Assembly (NCBI GenBank): GCA_903831575.1
Contig: CAIKYB010000026.1
Coordinates: forward strand, 1-64,000
DNA from: an uncultured Bacteroidota bacterium
Lineage (GTDB): Bacteria > Bacteroidota > Bacteroidia > Chitinophagales > Chitinophagaceae
Direction: 5' to 3'
DNA length: 64,000 nucleotides
The position numbers and the translations under genes were made by a program. The notes under the pieces are model-generated. The model saw only the letters and a program-made list of their open reading frames with translations. It searched no databases and was not told the DNA's origin. Every line of letters begins with the position of its first letter. Within the stretch, counting starts at the first letter, position 1. Positions 18,374 through 27,420 of this stretch are shown one piece after another.

Positions 18374-19441
18374 ATGATTCACAATTTCAACGCAGGTCCT
18401 TCAATTTTACCGAAAGAAGTTTTTGAGCAGTCAGCTCAGGCAGTTTTGAACTACAATAATTCCGGGTTATCAATATTAGAAATGGGGCATCGCACTCCGG
18501 AGTTTACTGAAATAATGGAAGAGGCGAGAGGTTTGGTGAGAGAATTAATGCATCTCGATAATGACCATCAAGTACTTTTTTTGCATGGAGGCGCTTCTAC
18601 ACAATTTATGCAAGTGCCCATGAATTTGCTTGATCCAAAAGACACCGCAGCTTATGCAGATACGGGTGTATGGAGCAGTAAGGCCATTAAAGAAGCCAAA
18701 CTATTTGGTAAGATCGACGTCGTTTGCTCTTCAAAAGAAAAAAATTACAGCTTTATTCCAAATGATTTTGCAGTACCAAATGATGCAAAATATTTTCATA
18801 TCACGACCAACAATACCATTTACGGAACACAATGGCAATCGATTCCTAAAACCAGCAATGTATTGATTGCAGATATGAGCAGCGATATTCTCAGCCGGGA
18901 ATTAAATTTTAATGACTTCGGATTGATTTATGCCGGCGCTCAAAAAAACATGGGGCCTGCAGGAGTGAATTTGTTAGTAGTGAATCAAAATATTTTAGGA
19001 AAAGTAAAGCATCCGATTCCAACAATTATGGACTACCGCAACCATATCGCTGAAGGAAGCATGTTGAATACACCTCCGGTATTTGCCGTATATGTTTGTT
19101 TGCTTACGCTTCGCTGGTTGAAAGCTCAGGGTGGTGTTGCTGCAATAGAAAAGCTGAATCAGCAAAAAGCAGCTTTGTTATACAATGAAATAGATGCAAA
19201 TGAATTGTTTACAACCAATGTAGTTAAAGAAGACAGAAGTAAGATGAATGTTTGTTTTGTGATGAAAGATCCTGCTCTTGAAAAACCTTTCTACGATTAT
19301 GTAAAATCAAATGGAGTTATCGGTATAAAAGGCCATCGTTTGTCTGGTGGGTTCAGAGCTTCTCTATATAATGCCCTGCCAATAAGTAGCGTATCTTATT
19401 TAGTGGAATTAATGAGAGAGTTTCAGCAATCGCATGTATAA
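18374..19441 (+). CDS. serC: Phosphoserine aminotransferase SerC
   Basis: A 355-residue class V PLP aminotransferase. It opens with HNFNAGPSILPKEV, the family signature, and has the PLP lysine K191 in YAGAQKNMGPAG. GHRLSGGFRASLYNALP near the C-terminus binds the phosphate of the substrate. It converts 3-phosphohydroxypyruvate to phosphoserine for serine (and pyridoxine) synthesis. The DUF1015 gene follows after 63 bp. In many Bacteroidota serA sits between the two; it is absent here. Confidence 0.95.
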   Translation: MIHNFNAGPSILPKEVFEQSAQAVLNYNNSGLSILEMGHRTPEFTEIMEEARGLVRELMHLDNDHQVLFLHGGASTQFMQVPMNLLDPKDTAAYADTGVWSSKAIKEAKLFGKIDVVCSSKEKNYSFIPNDFAVPNDAKYFHITTNNTIYGTQWQSIPKTSNVLIADMSSDILSRELNFNDFGLIYAGAQKNMGPAGVNLLVVNQNILGKVKHPIPTIMDYRNHIAEGSMLNTPPVFAVYVCLLTLRWLKAQGGVAAIEKLNQQKAALLYNEIDANELFTTNVVKEDRSKMNVCFVMKDPALEKPFYDYVKSNGVIGIKGHRLSGGFRASLYNALPISSVSYLVELMREFQQSHV

Positions 19442-19504
19442 AAAAGCAGCATTTTTTAAATAAACGAAATACATTTTTTAATAAGTCATTATATTTTTTA
19501 GCTC

Positions 19505-20734
19505 ATGGTTACAATATCTCCGTTTAAAGCATTACGTCCAAATGCACAGTTTGCCAAACAAGTTGCATCAAGACCTTATGATGTTTTGAATAGCAAAGAA
19601 GCAAAGGTAGAAGCGCAAGGGAATCCAACATCTTTTTTGCATATCACCAAAAGTGAAATTGATTTGCCTGAAAGCATCGATATTCATGCTCAGCAGGTAT
19701 ACGAAACTGCAAAGGAAAACCTGAATGCATTTATCAGCAGAGATATTTTATTTAAAGAAAGTAAACCTTGTTATTACATTTATGAATTGGTCATGAATGA
19801 GAAAAGTCAAAAAGGATTAGTTTGCGCAAGCACTGTAGATGATTACGAAAATGGCCTTATCAAAAAACATGAATTCACGCGACCTGAAAAAGAATTAGAC
19901 AGAATCAATCATATTAAAACAACAGGCGCACAAACGGGTAATGTTTTTTTGGCGTATAAAAACGTGGATGAAATAGATGCCGTTATCAATCAATGGACTA
20001 GCACCAAAGACCCACAGTATGATTTTATTGCCGACGATCAGATAAAGCATAGTATTTGGATTGTGAATGATGATAATGTCATTGAAAAGATTACTACTTT
20101 ATTTAAAACAAAAGTTCCTTGTACTTATATTGCTGATGGCCATCATCGTGCTGCTTCTGCTGCAAAAGTTAGAACAGCATTGGGAAAAGCCGCAACTTCA
20201 GCTGCAGATTATTTTCTAACTACTTTGTTTCCTTCCAATCAGCTTCACATCATGGATTACAACAGATTGATTAAAGACTTGTGTGGATTAACTGAGGCAG
20301 CTTTTTTACAAAATCTGGAAGAAAAATTTACTGTAGAAAAAGTGAACTATGCTTATCGTCCTGAGCATTTACATAGTTTTGGTTTGTATGTAGATAAACA
20401 ATGGTATAAGCTTGTTGCAAAACAAGGAACGTATTCGGAAGATCCAATGGGTGTATTAGATATCACCATTCTTCAAAACAATATTTTAGATCCGATTTTA
20501 GAAATTAAAGACCAACGTACAGATAAAAGAATTGACTTTGTTGGTGGTATAAGGGGTTTGGAGGAATTAGAAAAAAGAGTGGATAGTGGAGAAATGAAAT
20601 TGGCTATTAGTTTGTATCCTGTAAGCATTCAACAGTTGTTTGATATTGCTGATAGTGGAAATGTAATGCCGCCAAAAAGCACCTGGTTTGAACCAAAACT
20701 CAGAGATGGTTTACTTACTCATTTAATTTATTAA
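19505..20734 (+). CDS. DUF1015 family protein, serine-pathway neighbour
   Basis: A 409-residue protein with PFKALRPN, VASRPYDVLNSKEA at the start, TRPEKELDRINH in the middle (after HEF), and TYIADGHHRAASA near residue 210. These are the standard DUF1015 blocks, and the length is normal. The biochemical role is not established to my knowledge. The family often sits beside serA and serC, and here it is 63 bp after serC in the same direction, so a link to serine metabolism is reasonable but inferred. Confidence 0.88.
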   Translation: MVTISPFKALRPNAQFAKQVASRPYDVLNSKEAKVEAQGNPTSFLHITKSEIDLPESIDIHAQQVYETAKENLNAFISRDILFKESKPCYYIYELVMNEKSQKGLVCASTVDDYENGLIKKHEFTRPEKELDRINHIKTTGAQTGNVFLAYKNVDEIDAVINQWTSTKDPQYDFIADDQIKHSIWIVNDDNVIEKITTLFKTKVPCTYIADGHHRAASAAKVRTALGKAATSAADYFLTTLFPSNQLHIMDYNRLIKDLCGLTEAAFLQNLEEKFTVEKVNYAYRPEHLHSFGLYVDKQWYKLVAKQGTYSEDPMGVLDITILQNNILDPILEIKDQRTDKRIDFVGGIRGLEELEKRVDSGEMKLAISLYPVSIQQLFDIADSGNVMPPKSTWFEPKLRDGLLTHLIY

Positions 20735-20746
20735 TGATTACACTAC

Positions 20747-21760
20747 ATGTTTACATACTGCTATAAATATTTAATGGTAACGATATTTTCTATGTCGCTT
20801 CTGTTTACCTTGAAGGCACAACCTCACTTGGATGAATACGGACAAGCGAAAAAATATCTGATAGCCGGCGATTATTTAAATGCTACAACATTAATTAAAA
20901 AATTAATCACTTTTGATTCTGCTAATATTGAGCTTAAAAAGGATTTAGCCATTTGTTATAATTTTCAAAGCGAATATAAAAATGCAGTACAAACCTTGAA
21001 GCCATTGGTGGATAGCGGACTTGCTGATGACCAGTGTTTTCAAATTTCAGGCAATGCATATAAAGCACTTAATCAAATTGAAGAATGCAAATCACTTTTT
21101 TTAAAAGGCCTTGCTAAGTTTCCCGAAAATGGACCTTTGTATAATGAAATGGCAAGTTTACTTTGGAACAACAAAGACAATTCTTGCATCAAATACTGGG
21201 AAAAAGGAATCGAAAAAGATCCGGAATACTCCAAAAATTATTACAACGCTTGTCGCTATTATAACAACAGCAACGAAAAAATGTGGAGTTTAATTTATGG
21301 TGAAATATTTGTGAATATGGAACCGTCTAATTCAAGAACTCCGGAGATTAAACAGTTATTACTTGATGATTATAGAAAAATATTTACAGAAATTATTTCC
21401 GACTCGGTGCTCAGCACAAAAAATAAATTTTCTCAAAAGTATTTAGGCAACCTGTATAAACAATATGCTGTTTTAAAAGAGGATATAAATGCTTCAACAC
21501 TATCTATGCTAAGAACTAGATTTATTTTAGATTGGTTTTATGACAATCCTGACGAGTTTCCTTCCTCATTATTTTACTTTCATCAAACACTATTAAAACA
21601 AGGGTTGTTTGATGTATACAACCAATGGCTATTGGGCTCATCAGCTAATTTACTTGACTTTCAAAACTGGACGAAGATTCACCAGGAAGAATACGAAGCG
21701 TTTATCCAATTTCAAAAAACGGCTTCTTTTAAAATGCCGAAAGGTCAATATTATCATTGA
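20747..21760 (+). CDS. Secreted TPR-repeat protein
   Basis: A 337-residue protein with a signal peptide (core about residues 10-23, ending LKAQ) and tetratricopeptide-like helices across residues 30-180: AKKYLIAGDYLNATTLIKKL, then CYNFQSEYKNAVQTL, and others. The C-terminal 150 residues are helical with no recognised domain. It starts 12 bp after the DUF1015 stop, so it is in the same transcript. Function unknown; such proteins usually act as periplasmic scaffolds. Confidence 0.75.
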   Translation: MFTYCYKYLMVTIFSMSLLFTLKAQPHLDEYGQAKKYLIAGDYLNATTLIKKLITFDSANIELKKDLAICYNFQSEYKNAVQTLKPLVDSGLADDQCFQISGNAYKALNQIEECKSLFLKGLAKFPENGPLYNEMASLLWNNKDNSCIKYWEKGIEKDPEYSKNYYNACRYYNNSNEKMWSLIYGEIFVNMEPSNSRTPEIKQLLLDDYRKIFTEIISDSVLSTKNKFSQKYLGNLYKQYAVLKEDINASTLSMLRTRFILDWFYDNPDEFPSSLFYFHQTLLKQGLFDVYNQWLLGSSANLLDFQNWTKIHQEEYEAFIQFQKTASFKMPKGQYYH

Positions 21761-21852
21761 TTTTTTCTTCGCAATAAATTCCATAATTATATTAACTTAC
21801 AATACGCGTCATTAAATCGTTGTGCCATTTTCCTACTTAAGAACATGTAATT

Positions 21853-23640
21853 ATGAATGAACAATCCAGATTATTTGATTTTCTTTATGATCAGTTAGCG
21901 CATTTTCCAAAAGAAGATATGTTGTGTGGAAAGGAGGATGGTCGCTGGGTTTCCAATAGCACAAAAGATATTGTAGAGGTAGTTAATAAGTTGAGTGCAG
22001 CGTTATTGAACTTAGGTTTGAGTGGGAATGACAGGACTGTAGAAGGCCAAGATAAAATTGCCATTATCTCTCGCAACAGACCAGAATGGCTAATGCTTGA
22101 TCTGGCTTGTCAGCAAATTGGTGTAATACTTTGTCCCATTTATCCTACTACAAATCCGCATGAACTAGAATTTATTTTTAATGATGCGGCTATAAAATAT
22201 GTATTTATAAGTGGACAGGATATTATTGATAAAGTAAAATTGATGAGTAGTAAGATTAATTCCTTAATCGACATTTTTAGCTTTGATCAATTGCCTGATG
22301 TTAAATATTGGAAGGAATTAATTTCGAGTATTCCCAATGAGAGTCTCAATAAAGTAGCTGCAATTTCAAAAACTATACAAGCCAATGATTGTGCTACGAT
22401 TATTTACACTTCGGGTACCACAGGTATTCCAAAAGGGGTGATGATTAGCCATCGGAATCTTGTTTCTAATGTACTTAATGCGGTTAAGAGTTTTCCATTT
22501 CCAGAAATGTCTGACGCTAAGGCCTTGAGTTTTCTTCCTTTAAATCACATTTTTGAAAGAATGGGCTCGTATATATATATGTATAGAGGAATTTCTATTT
22601 ACTATGCGGAAAGTATGGACACGATTGCTGAAAATATTAAAGAAATACAACCCACGATATTTACTACGGTTCCTCGCTTGCTCGAAAAAGTGTATGAAAG
22701 AATAATGATTAAAGGTGCGGCGCTTAAAGGCATAAAAAGAAAGTTATTCTATTGGGCTGTTGCGTTGGGGGAAAAATATGATAATTTAAAAAGCGATGGA
22801 ATTTTCTACAACATACAATTGGCAATTGCTAATAAAATTATTTTTAGCAAATGGCGAAGTGCTTTGGGAAATAAGGTGAAATTTATTATTACAGGTGGTG
22901 CTGCTTGTCAGATTAAGTTGCTTCGAATTTTTAATGCTGCTCAAATTCCTATTTACGAAGGATATGGTCCAACAGAGAATAGTCCGGTTATCAGTGTTAA
23001 TTGCAGGATAAACAAAGGGACGAAGTTTGGAACAGTAGGTGTTGTTCTTGACGGACAGGAAGTAAAGCTCGCATCAGATGGAGAAATATGTGTGAAGGGT
23101 CCAAGTGTAATGATGGGCTATTATAAACGCCCTGATTTAACAGCAGAAGTAATTATTGATGGGTGGTTGCATACGGGCGACATTGGTGTTTTTGAAGATG
23201 GCAAGTATTTAAAAATAACCGACCGGAAAAAGGAACTTTTCAAAACTAGTGGGGGGAAATATGTAGCACCTCAAGCCATAGAAAACAAGTTGAAAGAATC
23301 TCCATTCATTGAACAAATTATGATAGTAGGAGCGGATGAAAAATTTGTAGGCGCCTTAATTATTCCTTCTTTTCTACATTTAAGCGAATGGATGAATCAT
23401 AATAAAATTCCGTTTACATCTAAAGTTGAGGCTATTGAAAATAAGCAAGTCATAGAAATGTACAAAAATCTGATATCAACGTTTAATGAGTTTTTTAATC
23501 AAGTAGAACAAGTCAAGAAATTTGAATTGCTAGAGGAGGATTGGACAATTGAAAATGGTGAATTAACACCAAAATTGAGTATGAAAAGAAAGGTGATATT
23601 TGAGAGATACAAAATGAACATCAGTAGAATCTATGCATAA
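21853..23640 (+). CDS. Long-chain acyl-CoA synthetase (AMP-forming), FadD15-like
   Basis: A 595-residue ANL-superfamily ligase. The P-loop-like motif IIYTSGTTGIPKGVMISH is near residue 182, YEGYGPTENSP near 375 and GWLHTGDIG near 437. The A8/A10 segment DRKKELFKTSGGKYVAP starts at residue 457. It activates fatty acids to acyl-CoA at the membrane. Length and the ERMGSYIYMYRGISIYYAE block fit the long-chain group found in Bacteroidota. A hairpin terminator follows at once, so it ends its transcript. Confidence 0.92.
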   Translation: MNEQSRLFDFLYDQLAHFPKEDMLCGKEDGRWVSNSTKDIVEVVNKLSAALLNLGLSGNDRTVEGQDKIAIISRNRPEWLMLDLACQQIGVILCPIYPTTNPHELEFIFNDAAIKYVFISGQDIIDKVKLMSSKINSLIDIFSFDQLPDVKYWKELISSIPNESLNKVAAISKTIQANDCATIIYTSGTTGIPKGVMISHRNLVSNVLNAVKSFPFPEMSDAKALSFLPLNHIFERMGSYIYMYRGISIYYAESMDTIAENIKEIQPTIFTTVPRLLEKVYERIMIKGAALKGIKRKLFYWAVALGEKYDNLKSDGIFYNIQLAIANKIIFSKWRSALGNKVKFIITGGAACQIKLLRIFNAAQIPIYEGYGPTENSPVISVNCRINKGTKFGTVGVVLDGQEVKLASDGEICVKGPSVMMGYYKRPDLTAEVIIDGWLHTGDIGVFEDGKYLKITDRKKELFKTSGGKYVAPQAIENKLKESPFIEQIMIVGADEKFVGALIIPSFLHLSEWMNHNKIPFTSKVEAIENKQVIEMYKNLISTFNEFFNQVEQVKKFELLEEDWTIENGELTPKLSMKRKVIFERYKMNISRIYA

Positions 23641-23646
23641 AAAAAA

Positions 23647-23672
23647 CCGGTATTTTATTACCGGCTTATTTT
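23647..23672 (+). terminator. Hairpin terminator after the acyl-CoA synthetase gene
   Basis: CCGGTA and TACCGG pair across a 6-nt loop, 6 bp after the stop codon, followed by CTTATTTTAATTT. The tract before it is A-rich, so it may also work in reverse. Confidence 0.7.
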
Positions 23673-23803
23673 AATTTCATGGGAACCTTTTGGTTGGTTA
23701 ATTCATAGTTGTAATAAGGTATATAATTTTTTTTGTTGCTGTTTAGATATTTCAAATGTAAAACATACATATAGTATTAAAAGTAGAATTATTAAACATT
23801 AAA

Positions 23804-23823
23804 ATGTAGTATTAATACTACAT
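23804..23823. terminator. Perfect 20-bp palindrome after the response regulator gene
   Basis: ATGTAGTATT and its exact complement are directly joined, 10 bp past the minus-strand stop of the response regulator. On the minus strand it is followed by TTTTAATG, so it may be a weak terminator. An operator cannot be excluded. Confidence 0.4.
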
Positions 23824-23833
23824 GCGGAGACGG

Positions 23834-24463
23834 TTAAAGAAGATGATGTGCTAAAGCGTAAACAGTCATTTCTGCATTAGATTTCATATTCATCTTCAAA
23901 AGAATTCTTGATCGGTAAGTACTTACGGTCGTGATGCTTAATATCATGGACTCTGCAATTTCAGTTAGAGATTTCCCATTGGCAAGTAATTTTAATACGG
24001 AAAATTCCCGATCAGATAAATGTTCATGCAAAGGTTTAGAATCATCTTGTTCAATTAAATTGGCGAGTTTCTCCGCAACAGACTCCGTAATGTACCTTTT
24101 CCCTGAGATCACTCTTTTTACTGCTCCAACTAATTCTTCTGGTGCGAGGTCTTTGCTCAGATATCCTGATGCACCTGCTTTTAATACTCTTACGGCATAA
24201 TGATTCTCTGGGTGAATGCTCATTATCAAAACGGGCAATTTGGGATTGATTTGTTTGATTTGAGGAAGCGCATCTAATCCGCTTCTTCCGGGCATAGACA
24301 AATCACTGATCACCACATCCCATTCTTTTTGCATGATACTTTTTATCATAGCTTCAGCATCAGCGACTTCTTCAATTTCAGCAAGGGGAAAACCCTCGGC
24401 CAAAATTTGACGAACGCCTTTACGTACAATGGAATGGTCATCAGCAATTAATATTCGAATCAT
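23834..24463 (-). CDS. NarL/FixJ-type response regulator
   Basis: A 209-residue protein. The receiver domain (1-120) begins MIRILIADDH with D8 and D9, has the phosphoacceptor D54 in ISDLSMPG, and the conserved SKDL lysine near residue 104. The LuxR helix-turn-helix at about 145-205 contains LSDREFSVLKLLANGKSLTE and STYRSRILLKM. I take Met 24463 as start rather than an in-frame Met four codons earlier, because the family opens with the beta-strand RILIADD. It follows the histidine kinase gene after 14 bp and is certainly its partner. Confidence 0.92.
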   Translation of the reverse strand: MIRILIADDHSIVRKGVRQILAEGFPLAEIEEVADAEAMIKSIMQKEWDVVISDLSMPGRSGLDALPQIKQINPKLPVLIMSIHPENHYAVRVLKAGASGYLSKDLAPEELVGAVKRVISGKRYITESVAEKLANLIEQDDSKPLHEHLSDREFSVLKLLANGKSLTEIAESMILSITTVSTYRSRILLKMNMKSNAEMTVYALAHHLL

Positions 24464-24477
24464 AATGTAGCACAAAT

Positions 24478-26874
24478 TTAAGCATGTAATGGGACTATAA
24501 CTAGAATAGTAGTACCTGTATTATTGGATGAAATAGAGTAATCCGCATTAATCATGTTAGCCCTTTCTCTCATCCCTAAAATACCCAATGTTTTTTTAAC
24601 TTTAATTTTATCTAAATCAAAGCCAATACCATTGTCGGAAATTTGTAGTTTGAGTGACCCATGCTCTACATTTAATGAAGTGGTTGTTTTATTTGCCCCT
24701 GAGTGTCTGAGTACATTTGTTAGACTCTCTTGATAGATTCTGAATAGTGCCGTGGCTGTATCTTTTTCTATTTCTACGAAGGAGACATTTGAGAAAAAAG
24801 AAGCATTAATGTTAAATCTGTTTTGAAATTCTTCACATTGCCATTCCAGTGCTGCAATTAATCCCAAGTCATCTAATATGCTTGGTCTTAATTCCGTTGC
24901 TATTCTTCTTACAGATTGGATGGTAAGGTCTATGATTTTTAAAGCGTCACTAATTTTTTCGTTAACAATAATATCATCAACATCTAGTTTTTTGTGTATC
25001 CAGGATAAATCCATTTTTAATCCTGTCAATTGCTGGCCTAATTCATCATGAATTTCTCTTGCAATGTTTGTCCTTTCTTCTTCTCTGATATTTTGTATCC
25101 GGATAGAAAAATCTCTTAATTCATTTTCCACTTTCACTTTGTCTGAAATATCAAAGCCAATGCCCATTAGACAATCTTCATTATTGTATTTTACATAAGC
25201 ACCAGTGAAATAGTATGGAATACTTTGTTTGTTTTTTGTGTAAAAATCAACTTCAATATTGTCTGAACCTACTATAAAAACATTAGCAATTTTAGCCGCT
25301 ACTAAAGCTCTTTTATTTTCGGGTATAAATGCTGTTGGATGAATATTGTATATTTCTTCTGCACTATATCCGGAAATTAATTCCAGGTTTTTATTCCAGC
25401 GAACATATTTTCCTTCTTTGTTAAACATGTAAAATAACCCCGGCAAACTATTTATTAAAACATCAGCTAAACCTTTTTCATGAACTATTTGCTCTTGAAT
25501 ACTCTTTTGTAGGGTGATATCTTGCAATGACCCCAATATTCTGTAGGGAAGACCTTCAGAAGTGTATAAAATATTTTGTTTGTTCAATAAAACAATCCAA
25601 TTCTTTGCCGGAGTTAAAAATCTGAATTCACTAGTAAATTTTGTTTGTTTTTCTTTAACAACATTTTCAAACAATTCATTTCCAGTTTTCAAATCATCTG
25701 GATGCATTCGCTCTGTAAACAAGGAGTAATTGAATTTATCATCTCCAGTATAATTGATTAGTTTATAATAGTTATCATTGCCCCATATTTCATTGGTTTT
25801 CAGATTCCAGTCCCAGATACTTTCATTTGTTGCTTGTGAAATTAAGATAAATCGATTATTCAAGATTTCTTGCTCCTTTTTAGTAGCGATTAAATTAAGT
25901 TCTTGATTTTTCTTTTCCGATATTTCTCTGTAGTAAACTGATACGCCATTTTCCATTGGATATATCCAATTTTCAAACCATTGATTTGTTTCAGGATGGA
26001 ATAATTCGACTCTTGTAGCTTCGTTTTTTACTTTTGCTTTTTTGACTTCTACATAAAATTGACTCGCTTTAAGTTGTGGTGTAATTTCCCATATATTTTT
26101 CCCGTAAATATCTTCTATAGGAATGGAATACATTTCTGCTGCCTTTTTATTAATGTAAATAAAATCCCAGTTATTATTTACAGTAAAAAATGCATCAGCG
26201 AAACTATCAAATATGTTTTTTAATTCTAAATCCTTCTCACTAATTTTATTTCTTACGTTTATTTGTAATTGGGTTATATTTTTTCTTAGTAAGAAAAAAC
26301 CAAGCACTAAGATTGAAAAGAATAAAATTCTGAATGCCAGCACTTCTAAATTATTATTTTTAGATGCTGCCAATTGAGTTTTTTCAGTGTTAGCAATATT
26401 TTTTAAATGGTTTATTTTTAAGGCATTAATCCTCCATTTAATTTCGTCGAATAGCAGGGCACTATACCTATTCTCATTTCTCAAAAATTGTTGATTAAAA
26501 AAAGTGGAGTCCAGAGATTTCTTTTGGAGGAGTTTACTATTAAGTGTATCAAAATTTGCTTTTTGGAATTCGCTATTAACGAGTGTGCTATAAACTGATG
26601 TGTGCGTAAATAATTGGGCTACATCTTTTTCATAATCTAATTTATATTTCTTTTGTAAACTTTGAATGAATTTAGTTTGATCTGCAGCAATATTATCAAT
26701 ATCGCTTTGTATTTTTTCTAGCTGCTGAAATTGATTTACGGCTAATTCCAACTTCTCATTTTCTTTAGTTATAAAATTTAAATTTTTATAAGCAATGATC
26801 ACACTAAAAATTATCCAGAAAAACAGGAATGCAAAAATCAGTTCTATTTTTTTTTTGCTTTGTTTGATTTGCAT
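24478..26874 (-). CDS. Multi-PAS sensor histidine kinase, HisKA_3 type
   Basis: A 798-residue membrane kinase. TM1 (about 12-32) and TM2 (about 180-198) bracket a helical extracytoplasmic domain resembling CHASE3. Three PAS domains follow: about 215-325 (IFDSFADAFFTVNNNWDFIYI), 345-465 (SIWDWNLKTNEIWGND) and 475-590 (SLPGLFYMFNKEGKYVRWN). The HisKA_3 dimerisation box REIHDELGQQLTGLKMDLSW carries the phospho-His at about 609, and the ATPase domain has RHSGANK, DNGIGFD and GILGMRERA. It transfers phosphate to the NarL-type regulator just downstream. The signal is unknown. Confidence 0.92.
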   Translation of the reverse strand: MQIKQSKKKIELIFAFLFFWIIFSVIIAYKNLNFITKENEKLELAVNQFQQLEKIQSDIDNIAADQTKFIQSLQKKYKLDYEKDVAQLFTHTSVYSTLVNSEFQKANFDTLNSKLLQKKSLDSTFFNQQFLRNENRYSALLFDEIKWRINALKINHLKNIANTEKTQLAASKNNNLEVLAFRILFFSILVLGFFLLRKNITQLQINVRNKISEKDLELKNIFDSFADAFFTVNNNWDFIYINKKAAEMYSIPIEDIYGKNIWEITPQLKASQFYVEVKKAKVKNEATRVELFHPETNQWFENWIYPMENGVSVYYREISEKKNQELNLIATKKEQEILNNRFILISQATNESIWDWNLKTNEIWGNDNYYKLINYTGDDKFNYSLFTERMHPDDLKTGNELFENVVKEKQTKFTSEFRFLTPAKNWIVLLNKQNILYTSEGLPYRILGSLQDITLQKSIQEQIVHEKGLADVLINSLPGLFYMFNKEGKYVRWNKNLELISGYSAEEIYNIHPTAFIPENKRALVAAKIANVFIVGSDNIEVDFYTKNKQSIPYYFTGAYVKYNNEDCLMGIGFDISDKVKVENELRDFSIRIQNIREEERTNIAREIHDELGQQLTGLKMDLSWIHKKLDVDDIIVNEKISDALKIIDLTIQSVRRIATELRPSILDDLGLIAALEWQCEEFQNRFNINASFFSNVSFVEIEKDTATALFRIYQESLTNVLRHSGANKTTTSLNVEHGSLKLQISDNGIGFDLDKIKVKKTLGILGMRERANMINADYSISSNNTGTTILVIVPLHA

Positions 26875-26953
26875 ATAGAGATATTAAAAAAGTAGTGAAA
26901 AATTAACGCTAATCGCTGAGTATTCAAAATACATTTTGAGTAGTAAAAAATAA

Positions 26954-26976
26954 AAACCCCGGTTAATCCGGGGTTT
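26954..26976 (-). terminator. Strong bidirectional hairpin terminator
   Basis: AAACCCCGG and CCGGGGTTT pair across a 5-nt loop, with A-rich and T-rich flanks. It lies between the plug-like gene (minus strand, ends 27421) and the histidine kinase gene. It would stop read-through towards the kinase. Confidence 0.75.
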
Positions 26977-27420
26977 ACTATGTGGCTTCAAGGTTATTAA
27001 TGTTTATTGCTCTTTAGGAATTGGAAGCCGTGGTCTTTTCTTAGGATTTGGATATTGGTTTATTGGTTTCAGAGATACTTGATTAATTCGGTTGATCTGG
27101 TATAAAAGTATAGTGATTTGATTCGACTTACAAACAACCATGAGAAGCAGATTTGAAAATCGGTTGAAGTACTAGAAAAGGATAAGTAGTGTTACTTAGG
27201 GGCGGTGAAAAAAGGGTAGGATGGCGTTTTATTGAATACTACCTTAATGCAAAATACTGATATTGCGATATTGCAATATTACGAATACGGTAATGAAGCA
27301 GCCAAACTTTCCCAGTAAATTTTATTTAGTATTTTATCGCAAACAATAACTTCTGAAATCATACGAAAAAAGTTTCTGTGAAATAGTTCTTTACTTATTA
27401 ACATGGAAATCAAAAGCCAC
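26977..27420. other. Gene-poor stretch with a relic of a palindromic repeat
   Basis: No supported coding region is present. Positions 27273-27289 repeat exactly 17 nt of the right arm of the palindrome at 47631-47672 (GCAATATTACGAATACG). The left arm is degenerate (AATACTGATATTGC). Nothing else was recognised. Confidence 0.5.
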
